Made by a program: the position numbers and the translations under genes. A DNA stretch of 5,915 nucleotides, from assembly GCA_040382095.1 (NCBI GenBank), contig JBEIGB010000160.1, forward strand, positions 1 to 5,915, written 5' to 3'. Shown here piece by piece: positions 5,891 through 5,915 of the stretch (its first letter is position 1; every line of letters starts with the position of its first letter). The notes beneath the pieces are model-generated. The model worked only from the letters and a program-made list of their open reading frames with translations. It was not told where the DNA came from and searched no databases. This DNA is from JADJPL01 sp040382095. GTDB taxonomy: Bacteria; Bacteroidota; Bacteroidia; Chitinophagales; Saprospiraceae.

Positions 5891-5915
5891 CTAGAATTTG
5901 TAAGCGATTTGGTGG
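5891..5915 (-). CDS. 3' end of a probable outer-membrane barrel gene (partial)
   Basis: Only seven codons and a TAG stop are visible: H-Q-I-A-Y-K-F. The terminal Phe, Tyr at -3 and Ile at -5 form the alternating hydrophobic C-terminal strand typical of outer-membrane beta-barrels. The neighbouring FadL-like protein ends in a similar way (L-G-V-K-F). It is codirectional with that gene, from which it is separated by 305 bases. The tail is too short to name a family; a chance open frame cannot be excluded. Confidence 0.45.

Noticed and set aside
5870..5914. Plus-strand frame starting at ATG 5870 and open to the window end
   Set aside because: Only 15 codons, no recognisable content, and opposite the better-supported barrel C-terminus on the minus strand.
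1..5915. CRISPR arrays, insertion sequences, phage or toxin-antitoxin genes
   Set aside because: No regularly spaced repeats, transposase or integrase motifs, or small toxin-antitoxin pairs were seen on either strand.

Overview
The window looks like chromosomal DNA of a member of the Bacteroidota. Four things point there. The tRNA gene has a promoter matching the Bacteroidota housekeeping sigma-factor consensus (TTG, 20 bases, then TAnnTTTG). None of the five complete protein genes has a convincing Shine-Dalgarno sequence. One gene belongs to DUF6913, a family I associate with Bacteroidota. One encodes a FadL/OmpP1-like outer-membrane barrel of the type common in that phylum. GC content is moderate, so a Saprospiria- or Chitinophagia-like lineage is possible, but the sequence alone does not settle the class.

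Layout. Positions 21-211 hold a minus-strand tRNA-Asp(GTC) unit with its own promoter and a strong intrinsic terminator. From 316 to 2721 runs a compact plus-strand cluster of accA (acetyl-CoA carboxylase carboxyltransferase alpha), a DUF6913 protein and dapA (4-hydroxy-tetrahydrodipicolinate synthase). The genes are separated by 11 bases and then overlap by 14, so co-transcription and translational coupling are likely. Convergent to it, on the minus strand, are a membrane-bound metal-dependent hydrolase (YdjM/DUF457 family, 2772-4001) and upstream of it a FadL-like outer-membrane protein (4068-5585). A 305-base non-coding stretch (5586-5890) follows, with palindromes and competing inverted repeats. 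The last 25 bases look like the 3' end of another minus-strand outer-membrane barrel gene, ending in H-Q-I-A-Y-K-F.

How the genes fit together. AccA commits acetyl-CoA to fatty-acid synthesis. DapA commits aspartate semialdehyde to diaminopimelate and lysine. The plus-strand cluster therefore joins two envelope-building precursor pathways (membrane lipid and peptidoglycan cross-bridge) around a protein of unknown function. The minus-strand genes are also envelope-associated, but I see no evidence that they form one pathway.

Nothing here is clearly a new biological system. Most of the window is housekeeping. The parts most worth a second look are the coupled DUF6913-dapA pair, the mutually exclusive inverted repeats at 5735-5801, and an acidic calcium-loop-like motif in the outer-membrane protein.
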